Notes under the pieces: model-generated
Seen by the model: the letters and a program-made list of their open reading frames with translations, nothing else
The model's database searches: none
Told to the model about the DNA's origin: nothing
Program-made: the position numbers and the translations under genes
Shown: positions 61,780 to 64,000 of the stretch, in pieces
Layout of the letters: the number at the start of each line of letters is the position of its first letter
How positions within the stretch are numbered: position 1 is the first letter of the stretch
Assembly (NCBI RefSeq): GCF_004745485.1
Contig: NZ_RHFG01000015.1
Coordinates: 1-64,000, forward strand
DNA from: Brevibacterium sp. S22
Lineage (GTDB): Bacteria; Actinomycetota; Actinomycetes; Actinomycetales; Brevibacteriaceae
Reading direction: 5' to 3'
DNA length: 64,000 nucleotides

Positions 61780-64000
61780 TCAGACTTCTTCTACGGTCTG
61801 TGCTTCGCGGCGGGAGAGGTCGATGCCGAGTTCCTCGGCGGCACGGTAGACCTCGTCCTCCGACTCGCCCATCTCGACGTGGCCTCCGTCGGAAGACAGG
61901 ACTTCGACGTTGAGGCACAGGGACTGCATCTCCTTGATGAGGACCTTGAACGACTCCGGGATTCCCGGATCCGGCAGGTTATCACCCTTGACGATGGCTT
62001 CGTAGACCTTCACACGGCCTGGGATGTCATCGGACTTGATCGTCAGAAGCTCCTGCAGGGTGTAGGCGGCGCCGTAGGCCTCGAGGGCCCAGACTTCCAT
62101 CTCACCGAAGCGCTGACCACCGAACTGTGCCTTACCACCGAGCGGCTGCTGGGTGATCATCGAGTACGGTCCGGTCGAACGTGCGTGGATCTTGTCGTCG
62201 ACGAGGTGGTGGAGCTTGAGCATGTACATGTAACCGACCGAGATCGGGTACGGGAACGGCTCGCCGGAGCGGCCGTCGAACAGCTGAGCCTTGCCCGAGG
62301 AATCGATGAGGCGGTCCCCATCGCGGTTCGGGGTCGTCGAATCCAGCAGTCCGCGCAGCTCCTGCTCGTGCGCACCGTCGAAGACCGGGGTGGCCAGGTT
62401 GGTGCCGGACTCGGCTTCGCGAGCGGCGTCGGGAAGCTCGGCGGCCCACTCGGGGTTGCCTTCGATCTTCCAGCCCTGCTTCGAGATCCATCCGAGGTGG
62501 ACTTCGAAGACCTGGCCGATGTTCATGCGGCGGGGAACACCGTGCGGGTTGAGGATGACGTCGACGGGGGTGCCGTCGGCGAGGAACGGCATGTCCTCGA
62601 CCGGCAGGATCGTGGAGATGACGCCCTTGTTTCCGTGACGGCCGGCCATCTTGTCACCGATGGTGATCTTGCGGCGCTGCGCCACATAGACGCGGACCAT
62701 CTGGTTGACACCGGGCGAGAGCTCGTCGTCGTCCTCACGGTCGAAGACACGGACGCCGATGACGGTGCCGATCTCGCCGTGGGGAACGCGCAGCGAGGTG
62801 TCGCGGACCTCGCGGGACTTCTCACCGAAGATGGCGCGCAGCAGGCGCTCCTCCGGGGTCAGCTCGGTCTCACCCTTCGGGGTGACCTTGCCGACGAGGA
62901 TGTCGCCGTCGGTGACTTCGGCGCCGATGCGGATGATGCCGCGGTCGTCGAGGTCGGCCAGTGCATCGGGGGAGATGTTCGGAATGTCCCGAGTGATCTC
63001 CTCGGCACCGAGCTTGGTGTCGCGAGCGTCGACCTCGTGCTCCTCGATGTGGATTGAGGAGAGCACATCGTCCTGGACGAGGCGCTGGGAGAGGATGATC
63101 GCATCCTCGTAGTTGTAGCCTTCCCACGACATGAACGCCACGAGGAGGTTCTTGCCCAGAGCCATCTCGCCGTTCTCGGTGGACGGTCCGTCGGCGAGGA
63201 CGGCGCCGGCTTCGACGCGGTCGCCTTCGTCGACGAGGATGCGCTGGTTGTACGAGGTGCCGTGGTTCGACCGCTTGAACTTCGCAGCTTTGTGGGTGAG
63301 CTGGGTTCCGTCGTCGGCGAGCACCGTGACGAAGTCGGCTGAGACCTCGGTGATGACACCGGACTTCTCAGCGGTGATGACATCTCCTGCGTCGACGGCG
63401 GCACGGTATTCCATGCCCGTGCCTACGACCGGGGATTCGGCCATCACCAGCGGCACGGCCTGGCGCTGCATGTTCGCACCCATGAGGGCACGGTTGGCGT
63501 CATCGTGCTCGAGGAACGGAATCAGAGCCGAAGCCACAGACACCATCTGACGTGCGGAGACGTCCATGAAGTCGATCTGGTCGTGCTGGACCAGTTCGGC
63601 TTCACCGCCGCCGCCCTTCGGACGGGCCAGGACCTCGATCTCGGCGAAACGCTGGTCATCGGTCAGCGGCGCGTTGGCCTGGGCGATGTTGAACTCGAGC
63701 TCGTCATCGGCGGTCAGGTACTGCGTCTCATCGGTCACGACCCCGTCGACGACCTTGCGGTAAGGCGTCTCGATGAAGCCGAAGGGGTTGATGCGGGCGT
63801 AAGACGCCAGCGAACCGATCAGACCGATGTTCGGACCTTCGGGGGTCTCGATCGGGCACATGCGGCCGTAGTGCGAGGGGTGGACGTCACGGACTTCCAT
63901 GGCGGCACGGTCACGCGACAGGCCACCCGGTCCCAAGGCGGAGAGACGGCGCTTGTGGGTCAGTCCCGCGAGCGGGTTGTTCTGATCCATGAACTGCGAG
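61780..64000 (-). CDS. rpoB: RNA polymerase subunit beta, 3' portion
   Basis: About 740 C-terminal residues of beta; the gene continues past the right edge. The last codons before the edge read [20 protein letters not shown], the rifampicin-resistance region. The residues equivalent to E. coli D516, H526 and S531 are the sensitive type. Downstream, [40 protein letters not shown] and the C-terminal [20 protein letters not shown] are canonical. The visible ATG at 63990 is an internal Met, not the start. Confidence 0.98.
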   Translation of the reverse strand, partial: SQFMDQNNPLAGLTHKRRLSALGPGGLSRDRAAMEVRDVHPSHYGRMCPIETPEGPNIGLIGSLASYARINPFGFIETPYRKVVDGVVTDETQYLTADDELEFNIAQANAPLTDDQRFAEIEVLARPKGGGGEAELVQHDQIDFMDVSARQMVSVASALIPFLEHDDANRALMGANMQRQAVPLVMAESPVVGTGMEYRAAVDAGDVITAEKSGVITEVSADFVTVLADDGTQLTHKAAKFKRSNHGTSYNQRILVDEGDRVEAGAVLADGPSTENGEMALGKNLLVAFMSWEGYNYEDAIILSQRLVQDDVLSSIHIEEHEVDARDTKLGAEEITRDIPNISPDALADLDDRGIIRIGAEVTDGDILVGKVTPKGETELTPEERLLRAIFGEKSREVRDTSLRVPHGEIGTVIGVRVFDREDDDELSPGVNQMVRVYVAQRRKITIGDKMAGRHGNKGVISTILPVEDMPFLADGTPVDVILNPHGVPRRMNIGQVFEVHLGWISKQGWKIEGNPEWAAELPDAAREAESGTNLATPVFDGAHEQELRGLLDSTTPNRDGDRLIDSSGKAQLFDGRSGEPFPYPISVGYMYMLKLHHLVDDKIHARSTGPYSMITQQPLGGKAQFGGQRFGEMEVWALEAYGAAYTLQELLTIKSDDIPGRVKVYEAIVKGDNLPDPGIPESFKVLIKEMQSLCLNVEVLSSDGGHVEMGESEDEVYRAAEELGIDLSRREAQTVEEV

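Noticed and set aside
63988-63990. ATG as the start of rpoB
   Set aside because: It is the internal Met of SQFMDQNN in the rifampicin region; the frame continues open to the window edge.

Overview
The window comes from a high-G+C Gram-positive bacterium. Gene order, protein sequences (FurA-KatG pair, Acg-type nitroreductase-like protein, C-terminally extended ribosomal proteins, G104/K124-type phosphofructokinase) and frequent leaderless starts point to an actinobacterium. Brevibacterium or a close relative is my best guess, but that name is inference. There is no phage, insertion sequence, CRISPR array or tRNA that I can support.

Layout. 1-647: apparent promoter and leader of an rRNA operon that reads leftward out of the window. 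648-6297: an SRAP-family DNA-protein crosslink enzyme, a MarR regulator, a three-gene valine/isobutyrate catabolic operon and a nitronate monooxygenase-like enzyme. 6399-15973: App1-domain phosphatase, trpS, cstA with its small partner, exonuclease III, an acetyltransferase and a one-carbon cluster (glyA-folD diverging from purU). 16179-20614: a tightly overlapping four-gene operon of unknown pathway (CapK/PaaK-like adenylating enzyme, small ABM-like protein, YghO/GNAT-like protein, Acg-like flavoprotein). This is the most likely undescribed system here. 20734-22254: putP.

22797-46127: the ribosomal superoperon, all on the minus strand. In transcription order it is rpsL-rpsG-fusA-tuf, then rpsJ-rplC-rplD-rplW-rplB-rpsS-rplV-rpsC-rplP-rpmC-rpsQ, then rplN-rplX-rplE-rpsH-rplF-rplR-rpsE-rpmD-rplO, then secY-adk-map, then infA-rpmJ-rpsM-rpsK-rpoA-rplQ. 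rpsN (S14) and rpsD (S4) are missing from their common places. A MalY/PatB aminotransferase, a PaaX-like regulator and a small membrane protein sit between map and infA.

46660-57680: an 11.7-kb block separates the str operon from rpoBC. It holds furA-katG (peroxide defence), a minus-strand envelope operon (GT2-GtrA glycosyltransferase, ArnT-like polyprenyl-sugar transferase, OmpR-type regulator, sensor kinase, Gly-rich membrane protein) and a DUF1707 protein translationally coupled to pfkA. 57839-64000: rpoC and the 3' part of rpoB, which runs off the right edge inside the rifampicin-resistance region.

Shared themes. Long near-perfect palindromes lie between convergent genes (6317-6394, 12741-12798, 57691-57760). 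The first two are copies of one element whose stem carries compensatory changes. At least six genes have a -10 hexamer placed 6-7 bases before the start codon and no Shine-Dalgarno, so leaderless mRNAs look common.
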